The translations under genes and the position numbers were made by a program. From Microvirga rosea (GTDB taxonomy: Bacteria > Pseudomonadota > Alphaproteobacteria > Rhizobiales > Beijerinckiaceae): a DNA stretch of 64,000 nucleotides. The DNA is taken from assembly GCF_020595095.1 (NCBI RefSeq), contig NZ_JAJDOP010000001.1:620001-684000 (forward strand). The letters are read 5' to 3'. Under the pieces are notes generated by a model, which made no database searches, was not told the DNA's origin, and saw only the letters and a program-made list of their open reading frames with translations. Position 1 is the first letter of the stretch. The number at the start of each line of letters is the position of its first letter. Below are positions 35,116-44,633 of the stretch, in pieces.

Positions 35116-35931
35116 ATGGCCAAAGTCTTGGTCGTAACATCTGGCAAGGGCGGCGTCGGAAAGACCACATCAACGGCGGCTTTAGGCGCTGCGCTCGCCC
35201 ATGGCGGTGAAAAGGTCGTCGTCATCGATTTTGACGTCGGCCTGCGTAATCTCGATCTGGTGATGGGGGCGGAGCGTCGCGTCGTTTTCGACCTCATCAA
35301 TGTGGTGCAGGGCGACGCGAAGCTGAACCAGGCTCTGATCCGCGACAAGCGAATCGAAAATCTGTCCCTGCTTCCCGCTTCGCAAACCCGTGACAAGGAT
35401 GCGTTGACTGAGGAAGGCGTCGCACGGGTGCTGGCTGACCTGCGCGAAAAGTTCGACTGGATCGTCTGTGACAGCCCGGCCGGAATCGAGCGGGGTGCCA
35501 CTCTTGCGATGCGCCATGCCGATGTTGCAGTCGTGGTCACCAACCCCGAAGTCTCGTCCGTTCGCGACTCCGACCGCATCATCGGCCTCCTGGATTCCAA
35601 GACCGAGAAAGCGGAAAAAGGCGAGCGGGTTGAAAAGCACCTTCTGCTCACCCGCTACGATCCCGTGCGCGCCGAACGCGGAGAGATGCTGAAGGTCGAC
35701 GATGTGCTCGAAATCCTCTCCATCCCGCTAATCGGCATCATTCCGGAAAGCGAAGAGGTGCTGCGGGCCTCCAACGTCGGCTCTCCGGTGACGCTGAACA
35801 ATCCCACGAGCGCGCCGAGCAAGGCTTATTTCGATGCCGTCCGGCGCCTCAAGGGTGAAACGGTGGAGATGTCGATCCCGACCGACAAGAAGGGCCTGTT
35901 CGGGAAGCTGTTCGGACGGAGGGCCGCATGA
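35116..35931 (+). CDS. minD: Septum site-determining ATPase MinD
   Basis: 271 residues. Deviant Walker [21 protein letters not shown] with the signature lysine, [18 protein letters not shown], the switch region [15 protein letters not shown], and a C-terminal amphipathic membrane-targeting helix ([11 protein letters not shown]). MinD binds the membrane in the ATP state, recruits MinC and is released by MinE. Its stop overlaps the minE start (ATGA at 35928-35931), which couples their translation. Confidence 0.98.
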   Translation: MAKVLVVTSGKGGVGKTTSTAALGAALAHGGEKVVVIDFDVGLRNLDLVMGAERRVVFDLINVVQGDAKLNQALIRDKRIENLSLLPASQTRDKDALTEEGVARVLADLREKFDWIVCDSPAGIERGATLAMRHADVAVVVTNPEVSSVRDSDRIIGLLDSKTEKAEKGERVEKHLLLTRYDPVRAERGEMLKVDDVLEILSIPLIGIIPESEEVLRASNVGSPVTLNNPTSAPSKAYFDAVRRLKGETVEMSIPTDKKGLFGKLFGRRAA

Positions 35932-36191
35932 ACCTGATGAGTTTCTTCCAGCGCCGCACGTCCGCGCCCGTGGCGCGGGAGCGGCTGCAGATCCTTCTGG
36001 CCCACGAACGGGGCGTCGTCGGCGGCAAGTCGGATCTTGTCGCTGTCCTGCGAGAGGAGATCCTGGCGGTCGTGCGCCGTCACGTGACGATCGAGCAGGA
36101 AGGCGTCCAGATCAAAATGAATCGGGGCTCCGACATGTCGACCCTCGAGATCGAGGTGGAAATTCCTGCTCCCGTCTCTGCGGGAGCATAG
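35928..36191 (+). CDS. minE: Cell division topological specificity factor MinE
   Basis: 87 residues. N-terminal amphipathic region [20 protein letters not shown], then QILLAHERG and [20 protein letters not shown], matching the anti-MinCD helix and topological specificity domain. It stimulates MinD ATPase to drive pole-to-pole oscillation. A strong terminator follows within ten bases, closing the minCDE operon. Confidence 0.96.
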   Translation: MNLMSFFQRRTSAPVARERLQILLAHERGVVGGKSDLVAVLREEILAVVRRHVTIEQEGVQIKMNRGSDMSTLEIEVEIPAPVSAGA

Positions 36192-36200
36192 AGCCAAAAG

Positions 36201-36225
36201 AAAGGGCGCCTCAGGCGCCCTTTTT
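36201..36225. terminator. Rho-independent terminator after minCDE
   Basis: Ten-base stem AAAGGGCGCC/GGCGCCCTTT with a three-base TCA loop, followed on the plus strand by TTTTT. On the minus strand the hairpin lies 24 bases beyond the stop of the convergent gene at 36249, so it may serve both directions. Confidence 0.85.
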
Positions 36226-36248
36226 GTTCCGCACTCTTCTTATGGCAA

Positions 36249-36692
36249 TTATGCCGCCGAGGACGATTCCGCCTCGCTCGCCGGAGACGCGGCTTCCTGC
36301 TCGCCTCGCTGCTGCGGATAGCTCCGCGGAAGATTTGACACCGGGCGGCTCGGAGCCGCAGCCGTCGTGCGACTGGTCGCCGACTGCAAATCCCCCTGAA
36401 CGCTTTCCAACAGCGCCGCGACCCATCCATGGCCCGCTCCCATGCTTTCACGCAGGGCGGTCTTGGCCACATCGATCTTTGCCGACACTTCCATGAGATT
36501 GCGGGACTGCAACGTGGCGAAGTCCTGCTCGATGGTCCGCAATTCGCGCAAAAGCTCGTCTCTCAACGAACTTTGCTCCTCCGAGGTGATCAGCGGAGAG
36601 GCCAGCATGCCGCGAAGCGCGGCCCAGCGCAGTCCGAGAGCGCTGACGGATTGAGATCCATCGAGCCCGGCGAGATTTTTCGAGTCAGCCAC
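36249..36692 (-). CDS. Helical protein of unknown function
   Basis: 147 residues from a GTG at 36692 with AAGGGA ten bases upstream. Residues 15-95 are predicted helical and charged (LRWAALRGMLASPLITSEEQ, SLRDELLRELRTIEQDFATL, EVSAKIDVAKTALRESMG), and the C-terminal 50 residues are disordered and Ser/Ala-rich (ASPASEAESSSAA). No membrane segment or signal. I do not recognise it. It converges with minE across the shared terminator. The helix-plus-tail layout would fit a small cytoplasmic adaptor, but nothing identifies a partner. Confidence 0.65.
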   Translation of the reverse strand: MADSKNLAGLDGSQSVSALGLRWAALRGMLASPLITSEEQSSLRDELLRELRTIEQDFATLQSRNLMEVSAKIDVAKTALRESMGAGHGWVAALLESVQGDLQSATSRTTAAAPSRPVSNLPRSYPQQRGEQEAASPASEAESSSAA

Positions 36693-36845
36693 GGTGTTGT
36701 CCCTTTTTATGTGACGTCAGAATCATCGAGCGTGAGCTTGTGGCCATGGTTGTGGCGTGAATCGGGCAGGCGGATGGAAATGATGATGAGGGACGCACAA
36801 TTTCAGGAAAGGATACATTATCCGGATCGGGGCTGTGGATGGCTT

Positions 36846-37613
36846 TCACCGCATGAAGAAATAAAGCGTCAGAAGAGCTCCCACGGCGATGACCAGCCAG
36901 CGGATCACCGGTGCCGGCAGCCGCCGTCCGAAGGCGACCCCCGCATATCCGCCGATGACGGATGCAGCGCCGACGATGAAGGTCTCATGCCAGCTGACGA
37001 GCCCCGCCGCGATGAACAGAACGACGGCCACCAGCTGAATGACGGTCGAGCAGAGGTGCTTGGCCGAGTTGATGAGATGAAAGTCCTCCCCTTCGGTGAT
37101 GGCGAGGGCCGCGAGCATCACGATGCCCATCCCGGCTCCGAAGAAGCCGCCGTAAGTCGCCACGAGGAACTGGAACGTCAATCCTCCGATCCAGGCGCGT
37201 CTGCTCGGATGCTTGCCTTCGGCCTTGCCGATGGAACGCGCGAGCGCCACAATCTGAGGGCTCGCCGCGAACAACAGGGTGGCAAACAGCAGAAGCCAGG
37301 GCACCAGCAGCCTGAAGGCCGCATTGTCGGTTGTCGTCAGGATGAAGGCTCCGAGCAGCCCGCCGGCAAGACTGACGGCTCCAAGAGCCGCGAAACGTCG
37401 AAGATTGGCCGCCAGCTCCCGGCGATAGGCCCAGGCACTGGCGAGGTTGGCCGGCGTGACGGCCACCGCGCTGGTGGCGTTGGCCGTGATCGGTGGCAAT
37501 CCCGCCGCGATCAGTGCGGAGAACGTAAAGAAAGTGCCGCCGCCGGCGATGGCATTGACGAGGCCTGCTCCAAGGCCGGATGCGGCAAGGAGCGCCGTGG
37601 TTGCAAGGTCCAT
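36846..37613 (-). CDS. TauE/SafE family sulfite exporter-like permease
   Basis: 255 residues, about eight membrane helices. The opening LLAASGLGAGLVNAIAGGGT, then FFTFSALIAAGLPPITANAT and SAVAVTPANLASAWAYRREL, is the TauE/SafE (DUF81) signature, with a second half-repeat at FLVATYGGFFGAGMGIVMLA. Members export sulfite, sulfoacetate or related anions. No sulfonate catabolism gene is adjacent, so the substrate is open. Confidence 0.92.
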   Translation of the reverse strand: MDLATTALLAASGLGAGLVNAIAGGGTFFTFSALIAAGLPPITANATSAVAVTPANLASAWAYRRELAANLRRFAALGAVSLAGGLLGAFILTTTDNAAFRLLVPWLLLFATLLFAASPQIVALARSIGKAEGKHPSRRAWIGGLTFQFLVATYGGFFGAGMGIVMLAALAITEGEDFHLINSAKHLCSTVIQLVAVVLFIAAGLVSWHETFIVGAASVIGGYAGVAFGRRLPAPVIRWLVIAVGALLTLYFFMR

Positions 37614-37798
37614 GATAACAGATGTTCAAAGGCTGTCCGGAAAGGACCGCAGGGATGGATCGATTCGGCAGCATAGCCATGTCTCCCGCCCGAGCCCATG
37701 CGGCGAAGGTCGAGCATCGATCCTCATCCCCGGACGGTTCGGCGCCCGGATCATGATCCTGCTTTCAGACGATGTGCCGGACGTTCGCGCCAGACCGC

Positions 37799-39214
37799 TC
37801 ACTTCAGAGCATCAAGACGCACGCTCGCCTGTTGGATCCCTTGCGCGAGCGCACGATTATAAAGATCCCGCGCCCTCGCCGCATCGCTGCGGATCCCCAC
37901 GACACCCCGCTCGGACAAAACCTGGGGATCATAGGTTTCGGCAAGGATGAAGGTCGCCCGGGCACTGCCCGCTTCTCGTGCCCGCTCGAGCAGAAGGCGG
38001 GCCCCGCTCACGTCGCCTTGCCGGAAAAGCGCGTCTCCTCGCAGGGTCAGGCGCTCCTCGGGCGAGACCGGCGGTGTGGGGTTTTTGTCTGCCTCTGGCG
38101 TAGCCGGAAGGATCTGCGCGGCCGGCTGAGGCGCAAGGGAGTGCTGATCCGAAGGTGCTGGCAGAGGCGTCGCCGCTTTCTCTCCGAGGGGGAACGTTGC
38201 GGCGGGCATCGTGATGGATTGAGAGAATGGATCCTCGAGCTTGGTCGGCTGGAACCAGCTCATCCCGGTCTTTTCCAGTTGGACGATCAGGGGCGGCGAT
38301 CCCGAGTCGTCGAGCGCTCTCAACGCACGCGGCCCCTCAACGCCCATCGAGAGCCGGCTCGGAGCCCCGTCGACGGCAGGCCTCTTTTTCCGGTCCGGCG
38401 TCTCTTTCACGTCGGCGGAACTTGCTGTCGAGGGTGGCATCCGGCTCCGTTCCTCCTGGAGCGCATGGAGATTGTCCGTCACATGGGCGAGTTCTTTTTC
38501 GGCCGCGTCGGCCCGAGCTTTTTGCTGCGCCAAGGCTTCTTGCACGGCTGCCATGTCGCTCGCGGCGGAGATCGCCTCGCGTTCATGCAGGTTCTCAAGG
38601 GCATTCAACTGATTGGTAACGGCGACGAGATCGCGGGCGGACCCCTCCGCCCGCTCCCTTTCCTGTTTCAGGACCTCTTGCAACGCAGCGACCTGGAGCG
38701 CCGCCGATGACGACGGGCCGTCCGTGGCCTGGCGGCCCTGATCCTGGGGCGATGGTTGCGGGTCGATGGCGCGCTCAAGATCGAGCGTCTGCAGCGCAGG
38801 CAAAAAATCAGGATGACGCAGCCAGTCGATCAGGATGGTCGCAAACGTGCCCATTTCGATCGCGGTTTGAAGCTGCTGTTCCGCCACATCGAAATCGTTC
38901 TGTCGGATCAGCGCTTCCAGATGAGCTGCCATTCTCTTGTGCTCCGGCAGAGTCACGATGAGCGGCAGCAAGGTCGCGATATTCTGGCCCGTAACGAGGG
39001 TCTGGGAATCTTGCGCGGCGTTGAGCCCTGCCTGCGGCCGAACGAGAGGAGGCGGTTGTGATGGCGGGTTGTCCGCCTTGAGCGGGTCCGGGGAAACCAG
39101 CGCGTACATTCCCATCATTCCCGCGGCGAGAAGCGGCGCTGCCCCTATGGGCGATTTTCTCTGCAGCGCTCGCCTCGCGATGGATGAGGAATTCGGATGG
39201 TCGCGTCCTTGCAT
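37799..39214 (-). CDS. Coiled-coil, Sel1/TPR-like envelope protein
   Basis: 471 residues; the ATG at 39214 has GAGGAGG eight bases upstream. A hydrophobic segment near residues 22-42 (IGAAPLLAAGMMGMYALVS) is a likely signal anchor. Residues 165-260 are coiled coil (LQVAALQEVLKQERERAEGS, AVQEALAQQKARADAAEKEL). The C-terminal 90 residues form one or two Sel1/TPR-like repeats (RGDALFRQGDVSGARLLLER, GSARATFILAETYDP, ARDLYNRALAQG). It lies 37 bases downstream of the TAXI receptor gene, in the same operon. Proteins of this layout recur beside TAXI receptors in related genomes as I remember them; the function is unknown. Confidence 0.78.
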   Translation of the reverse strand: MQGRDHPNSSSIARRALQRKSPIGAAPLLAAGMMGMYALVSPDPLKADNPPSQPPPLVRPQAGLNAAQDSQTLVTGQNIATLLPLIVTLPEHKRMAAHLEALIRQNDFDVAEQQLQTAIEMGTFATILIDWLRHPDFLPALQTLDLERAIDPQPSPQDQGRQATDGPSSSAALQVAALQEVLKQERERAEGSARDLVAVTNQLNALENLHEREAISAASDMAAVQEALAQQKARADAAEKELAHVTDNLHALQEERSRMPPSTASSADVKETPDRKKRPAVDGAPSRLSMGVEGPRALRALDDSGSPPLIVQLEKTGMSWFQPTKLEDPFSQSITMPAATFPLGEKAATPLPAPSDQHSLAPQPAAQILPATPEADKNPTPPVSPEERLTLRGDALFRQGDVSGARLLLERAREAGSARATFILAETYDPQVLSERGVVGIRSDAARARDLYNRALAQGIQQASVRLDALK

Positions 39215-39251
39215 GTCGGACCTCCTCGCTGGCCTTTGGCCTTATGTCAGT

Positions 39252-40457
39252 TCAATCCTGCCGCGTGGTGCGTCGCGCTGCCTTCTGCCGGTCGCTCTGC
39301 CAAGCGAGAAACTCCCGGAAAAGATGCTCCCGTTGCGCGGCGGGCACAGAGGTTCCTTTGCTTGTCAGGAAAACTTCGAAGCTCTTGAGCTGATCGGGTG
39401 ATCCGTTTTTCGCAAGGGCGATCTGATCCAGCCAATCCTGGGCCGGCCGCATCCGCTCCCAGCCCGGAACGTCGGCCGCGAGGTTGACCTCCTTCCATTT
39501 CGGGTGGCGCCCAGGCTGGAGAAAATCGTCGAATTTCGAGAAGAACGCATTCACGAACCGCTTCACACGGCCATAGCGTTCCGTGCTCTCCGGCCAGTTG
39601 AAGACGGCGAGCAGGCTGCCGACTGCAAGGGTATCGACAGCTTTTCCTGCGTCGATCAGCCGGGGATAATCGGCATTCGTCAGCCGTGCCGGGAAATAGG
39701 TTTCGGCGATTTCGCCCTCAAACGGAATCGGGAGCAGGTGGAAACGTCCATCCGCCTGAAACTCCGCCATGGCCCGCACGGGTCGCCCGGCGACGTAAAC
39801 GGCAGCTTGGATCTCTCCGGAGCGGAGGCGCTCATAGGAGGAGCCCTGATCGAAGGTCGTAAGTTCCGGCTTGATCCCCAATTTCGCGAAGATGATCTGG
39901 GCCGTCAGATTGGTGCCGCTGCCTGTCTTGTCGATATTGACCTTCTTGCCGTCGAGCTGCCGGATATCCGTGATGTCCCGGCTCGTCAGAATATGAACTT
40001 CTTCGTTGTACAGACGGGTGATGAAGCGCAGCCGTTTGACCGCTTCGTTCTGGAGGTTCTCCGCTTTCAGCTGCTCCCGCGCGTCCATCTGCACGATGCC
40101 GATATCCACGCCGCGCAGAAACATGATGTCGCGCAGATTCTGCAGAGAACCGCGCCCGATGATCGGCAGGACCCGGAGGTTTTCGTCGTCGAGCACATTG
40201 GCGAGATCCGCGGCAATGCGAATATAAGTGCCGTCGGCGCCACCCGAGATGATGCCGATCGTCCCTGCGTTGGCGCGGGTGACGGCTGTCGGTGAAGTGT
40301 CAGTCGCATAAGCTCCGGCCGCACCCGACAGAAGAGCCGCGGCCGCCAAGAGAGTCCGCGATATTTTCAGGAGAAACGATGGGCGCCTCAGCGCCTCAGA
40401 CTTCCGATGTTTTGACTTCCAAGACTGGATGAAGAAATTCCGGACTTGCTCCGACAT
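39252..40457 (-). CDS. TAXI family TRAP-type solute receptor
   Basis: 401 residues from the ATG at 40457, with GGGAGGA eight bases upstream. A basic N-terminus precedes a signal segment (ISRTLLAAAALLSGAAGAYA). The mature protein has TAXI features: GTIGIISGGADGTYIRIAAD, LANVLDDENLRVLPIIGRGS, NLRDIMFLRGVDIGIVQMD and KVNIDKTGSGTNLTAQIIFA. TAXI receptors usually feed TRAP permeases (DctQM), but no permease is present here and the only operon partner is the coiled-coil protein. A sensory or adaptor role without transport is possible. The 33-residue lead before the hydrophobic stretch is unusually long. Confidence 0.88.
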   Translation of the reverse strand: MSEQVRNFFIQSWKSKHRKSEALRRPSFLLKISRTLLAAAALLSGAAGAYATDTSPTAVTRANAGTIGIISGGADGTYIRIAADLANVLDDENLRVLPIIGRGSLQNLRDIMFLRGVDIGIVQMDAREQLKAENLQNEAVKRLRFITRLYNEEVHILTSRDITDIRQLDGKKVNIDKTGSGTNLTAQIIFAKLGIKPELTTFDQGSSYERLRSGEIQAAVYVAGRPVRAMAEFQADGRFHLLPIPFEGEIAETYFPARLTNADYPRLIDAGKAVDTLAVGSLLAVFNWPESTERYGRVKRFVNAFFSKFDDFLQPGRHPKWKEVNLAADVPGWERMRPAQDWLDQIALAKNGSPDQLKSFEVFLTSKGTSVPAAQREHLFREFLAWQSDRQKAARRTTRQD

Positions 40458-40819
40458 CGAAAGTCCTCCCTGGACTGCCTGAGGGTCGTTCCCGAGTTGC
40501 CGGCCAGGGATTTGAACAATGGTATTGTATGGGCATTCAAGCCAGCCAAGAGCGACCAAGGCAAATCATCGTAGAACCATCGGTGAAGCGGTCAATACAG
40601 TTCAATGCAGAACAAAATAATCAAAAAGAGCTAAAGATAACTACAAAGTAATAAAAGATGTATTTATAATCCTGATCATCTGGTTTATTTGCTGATTGCC
40701 AGAGTTTATTCGTTGCCTCTGCTCTCCGTGCAACCTTGGCACGCAGGCCCGAGAGGGCTGGAGGAGGGCACCCCGCATCCTGTACAAGACCGTATCGGCA
40801 ACCAAGGAGACATGAGAGG
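40458..40819. other. Divergent spacer between the TAXI receptor and cysteine synthase genes
   Basis: 362 bases. The middle (about 40560-40690) is AT-rich compared with its surroundings and should hold both divergent promoters. No convincing gene, RNA or operator palindrome was found. Confidence 0.5.
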
Positions 40820-41851
40820 ATGATTCATCGTGGCATCGTGGAGGCGATCGGTAACACACCACTGATCACGCTGCGCAGGGCATCCGAGATGACCGGTTGT
40901 CGAATCCTCGGCAAGGCAGAGTTTCTGAATCCGGGGCAGTCGGTCAAGGATCGTGCGGCGCTGTTCATCATCCGGGATGCCGAGAAGCGGGGCCTGTTGC
41001 GCCCGGGCGGCGTGATCGTGGAAGGCACCGCAGGAAATACCGGAATCGGTCTTGCGCTTGTGGGCAACGCCCTGGGTTACAGAAGCGTGATCGTGATTCC
41101 GGAAACGCAGGCCCAGGAAAAGAAGGATATGCTGCGGCTGTGCGGCGCGGAGCTCATCGAAGTGCCGGCGGTTCCCTACGCCAATCCCAACAACTACGTG
41201 AAGGTCTCCGGACGTCTGGCCGAAAGGCTGGCGGCATCCGAGCCCAATGGCGCGATCTGGGCCAACCAATTCGACAATGTGGCGAACCGGCAAGGGCATA
41301 TCGAGACCACCGGTCCCGAGATCTGGGAGCAGACCGAAGGGACGGTCGATGGTTTCATCTGCGCCGTCGGAACCGGAGGAACCTTTGCGGGCGTGGGCAT
41401 GGCTCTCAAGGCGCGGAACCCAAAGGTCACGATCGGCTTGGCCGATCCCATGGGGGCCGCCCTTTACAGTTACTATACGGACGGGGCCCTGAAGGCCGAG
41501 GGCTCGTCCATCACGGAAGGGATCGGCCAGGGCAGAATTACAAAGAATCTCGAGGGGTTCACGCCTGACGTCGCGTTTCAGATCCCGGACGAGGAGGCAT
41601 TGCCGATCGTTTTCGATCTTCTGGAGCACGAAGGACTTTGTCTCGGCGGGTCTTCGGGAATCAACGTCGCCGGCGCGATCCGGCTGGCGAAGCATCTCGG
41701 CCCCGGCCACACCATCGTAACGGTGCTCTGCGACTACGGCACACGTTATCAGTCGAAACTCTTCAATCCTGATTTCCTGCGCTCCAAGAACCTGCCGGTT
41801 CCGGCCTGGCTCGAACGGACGGGTCCGCTCGATCCAGGCCTTGTCTCGTGA
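40820..41851 (+). CDS. cysK: Cysteine synthase A
   Basis: 343 residues from the ATG at 40820, with GAGAGG directly upstream. PLP lysine in LNPGQSVKDRAALFII, the substrate loop EGTAGNTGIGLAL, the phosphate-binding GTGGTFAGVG and the C-terminal CLGGSSGINVAGA. It makes cysteine from O-acetylserine and sulfide. The length (343) is the longer cysteine synthase type of alphaproteobacteria rather than the 320-residue enterobacterial form. It is transcribed alone; no serine acetyltransferase is adjacent. Confidence 0.93.
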   Translation: MIHRGIVEAIGNTPLITLRRASEMTGCRILGKAEFLNPGQSVKDRAALFIIRDAEKRGLLRPGGVIVEGTAGNTGIGLALVGNALGYRSVIVIPETQAQEKKDMLRLCGAELIEVPAVPYANPNNYVKVSGRLAERLAASEPNGAIWANQFDNVANRQGHIETTGPEIWEQTEGTVDGFICAVGTGGTFAGVGMALKARNPKVTIGLADPMGAALYSYYTDGALKAEGSSITEGIGQGRITKNLEGFTPDVAFQIPDEEALPIVFDLLEHEGLCLGGSSGINVAGAIRLAKHLGPGHTIVTVLCDYGTRYQSKLFNPDFLRSKNLPVPAWLERTGPLDPGLVS

Positions 41852-41878
41852 GATGTCGTGCCGGGGCGCTCGGGCCGA

Positions 41879-42859
<981 letters not shown>

Positions 42860-43140
42860 GGCGGGTCTCCGAAAGGTCATGGGGTGAAAGGAAGCGTGGC
42901 TGTGACGGCTTGAAGAGGCGGCGATGGTCGCGAGAGGCCGCCCGCCTTCAACCTGCCGGAGGGGAAGATGATCCTCTTTGCCTCCCGGTCAAGCGGTGCA
43001 TGGGCGATCTCGTGCCGGAAACCGGCGCGCGGATCTCCGGGACATGAGCGTATTTTGGGATTGAATTGCCCATCGGCTTCTAATCGGGTAGCAGCATTCA
43101 GCCCTCAGGCCGAAAGGTCTTTGCCGCATCGGATCGAGCA

Positions 43141-43470
43141 GTGCCGCAACCATGCAACCATTCCAGGCTTGGCCGCTGCCTTCAGGCGCTTCTCCTGCTT
43201 GTGTGCCTTTCGTGGGCGCACTTGGTCGCATTCGACGACAGCTCCCTGGCCCAAGCGGCCCTCGGCGTTGCGGTCGAGGAAACGCTCGGCGAAGCCGATA
43301 CGGACTTCGGGGATGACGGTGACGAGGTCAGGACACTGGTTCCGGTAAGGGGGGCCGTCCTTCCGTCGATCGGGCTCCGAGGGGGCACGCACCTTGCAAG
43401 AGCTCAGGTCGCCGCCCGTGCTCCTCACCTGCTGGCGACTTGGCGGGCGACAGGTCCTCCGCGAGCCTGA
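43141..43470 (+). CDS. Possible small secreted protein
   Basis: 109 residues from a GTG at 43141 without a clear ribosome site. After a short basic lead there is a hydrophobic stretch (LGRCLQALLLLVCLSWAHLV) that could be a signal peptide, then an acidic region (EETLGEADTDFGDDGDEV). The C-terminal part (LARAQVAARAPHLLATWRAT) is Ala/Arg-rich. No family is recognised. It fills the gap between the aldo/keto reductase and TerC. The opposite strand carries a longer open frame with no protein-like features, so this orientation is preferred with limited confidence. Confidence 0.4.
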   Translation: MPQPCNHSRLGRCLQALLLLVCLSWAHLVAFDDSSLAQAALGVAVEETLGEADTDFGDDGDEVRTLVPVRGAVLPSIGLRGGTHLARAQVAARAPHLLATWRATGPPRA

Positions 43471-43611
43471 TTCACCACGCAGGGAACGCCTGCGGTTTTG
43501 AACCGAGTTTCCGCTACGCCTCGAGCGAGGCGGGCTCGTGCCGACACTCTTCCTCATCTTATCTCCCAGGCCGGGCCTTAACAGGCCTCGCCGTTGTGCA
43601 AGTTCTCACTT

Positions 43612-44292
43612 ATGGAAACATTCCTCCCCTCGCTCCTGAAGGTCCTCGGGATCATCTGGATCAATATCATTCTTTCCGGAGACAATGCGGTGGTGATCGC
43701 CATGGCATGCCGGGGGCTTCCTCCGACGCGTCGGCGCGCCGGCATGGTGCTCGGCGCCGGCGTTGCGGTCGGCCTGCGCATCCTCTTCACCGTTCTGGTC
43801 ATTGCTCTTCTGTCCACGCCTTTCCTGAAAGTGATCGGCGGCGTTCTTCTGCTTTGGATCGCCGTGAAGCTCCTGGCCGGAGACGACGAAGAAGGATCCG
43901 TCAAGGAGACGGATCGCCTTTGGCATGCCGTCTGGACGATTGCCGTTGCCGATGCGGTCATGAGCCTCGACAACGTGCTGGCGATCGCCGCCGTCGCCCA
44001 GGACTCGACCTTCCTGCTGATCCTGGGACTGGCGATCTCCATCCCCCTCATCATCGCCGGAGCCGCAATCATCATGGCGTTGCTCGATAAATTCCCCCTG
44101 CTCGTCTGGGCTGGCGCCGCTCTTCTCGGATGGGTCGCCGGCGAGATGGTGGTGTCGGATCCATGGGTCGTCGGCAAACTGGGTCACGAACTGGCGCACA
44201 GAGCCGAGATCCCGGCAGCGATCGTGGCCGCTGCCCTTGTGGTCGCGGTGGGATACGGCCTGCGTCGGCGCAACGCCGAAGGCGAGGCTTGA
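43612..44292 (+). CDS. TerC family integral membrane protein (YjbE-like)
   Basis: 226 residues from the ATG at 43612, seven or so membrane helices. The two TerC motifs are present: IIWINIILSGDNAVVIAMA in helix 1 and VADAVMSLDNVLAIAAVAQD in the second half, each with the Gly/Ser-x-Asp-Asn pattern thought to bind metal. YjbE-type TerC proteins export manganese or help metallate secreted proteins. A 38-residue membrane-like ORF with a strong ribosome site follows 18 bases after the stop, suggesting a small partner subunit. Confidence 0.9.
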   Translation: METFLPSLLKVLGIIWINIILSGDNAVVIAMACRGLPPTRRRAGMVLGAGVAVGLRILFTVLVIALLSTPFLKVIGGVLLLWIAVKLLAGDDEEGSVKETDRLWHAVWTIAVADAVMSLDNVLAIAAVAQDSTFLLILGLAISIPLIIAGAAIIMALLDKFPLLVWAGAALLGWVAGEMVVSDPWVVGKLGHELAHRAEIPAAIVAAALVVAVGYGLRRRNAEGEA

Positions 44293-44310
44293 TCATAGGA
44301 GGACCAAAGA

Positions 44311-44427
44311 ATGCTCGGACATTCCATTCCAGAGGCCGTCATGTTCTGGTTCAATGCCATCGTGACATCCGGAGCCGTTGCGTCGGCTTGGCTCAATCTG
44401 TTCCTGAATCTGGACAAGCTGATCTGA
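44311..44427 (+). CDS. 38-residue small hydrophobic protein downstream of TerC
   Basis: The ATG at 44311 is preceded by ATAGGAGG with seven bases of spacing, one of the strongest ribosome sites in the window. The product starts MLGHSIPEAVMFWFNAIV and continues with a hydrophobic helix through SGAVASAWLNLFLNL, ending DKLI. It could form one short membrane helix. It lies 18 bases after TerC on the same strand and is probably cotranscribed. I know of no named family. The combination of ribosome site, hydrophobic composition and operon position supports expression. Confidence 0.65.
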   Translation: MLGHSIPEAVMFWFNAIVTSGAVASAWLNLFLNLDKLI

Positions 44428-44633
44428 CCGAACACTCTCCGACACGTCCTTGCGCCCGCACGAGCATGAGTTCGCGGGCGCAGGACGATGTCGGATGAGG
44501 CCGAGCTCACGGCCCCCGCGTGCTTCGACGGTCGAGCGACCGTGAAGATCCAAGACCTTGCGCGGGTTAAAGGAAAAGTTGAAAATCCCTCCTCCAATGC
44601 GTCCCGTTCGGTCAGAAACGGCAAAGGGCTGCA

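Noticed and set aside
43105..43557. 150-codon minus-strand frame upstream of TerC
   Set aside because: Arg/Ser/Pro-rich without hydrophobic pattern or ribosome site; the opposite strand has a signal-like segment.
43480..43611. Possible yybP-ykoY manganese riboswitch before TerC
   Set aside because: I looked for the conserved core elements and could not find them; a covariance search would be needed to reopen this.
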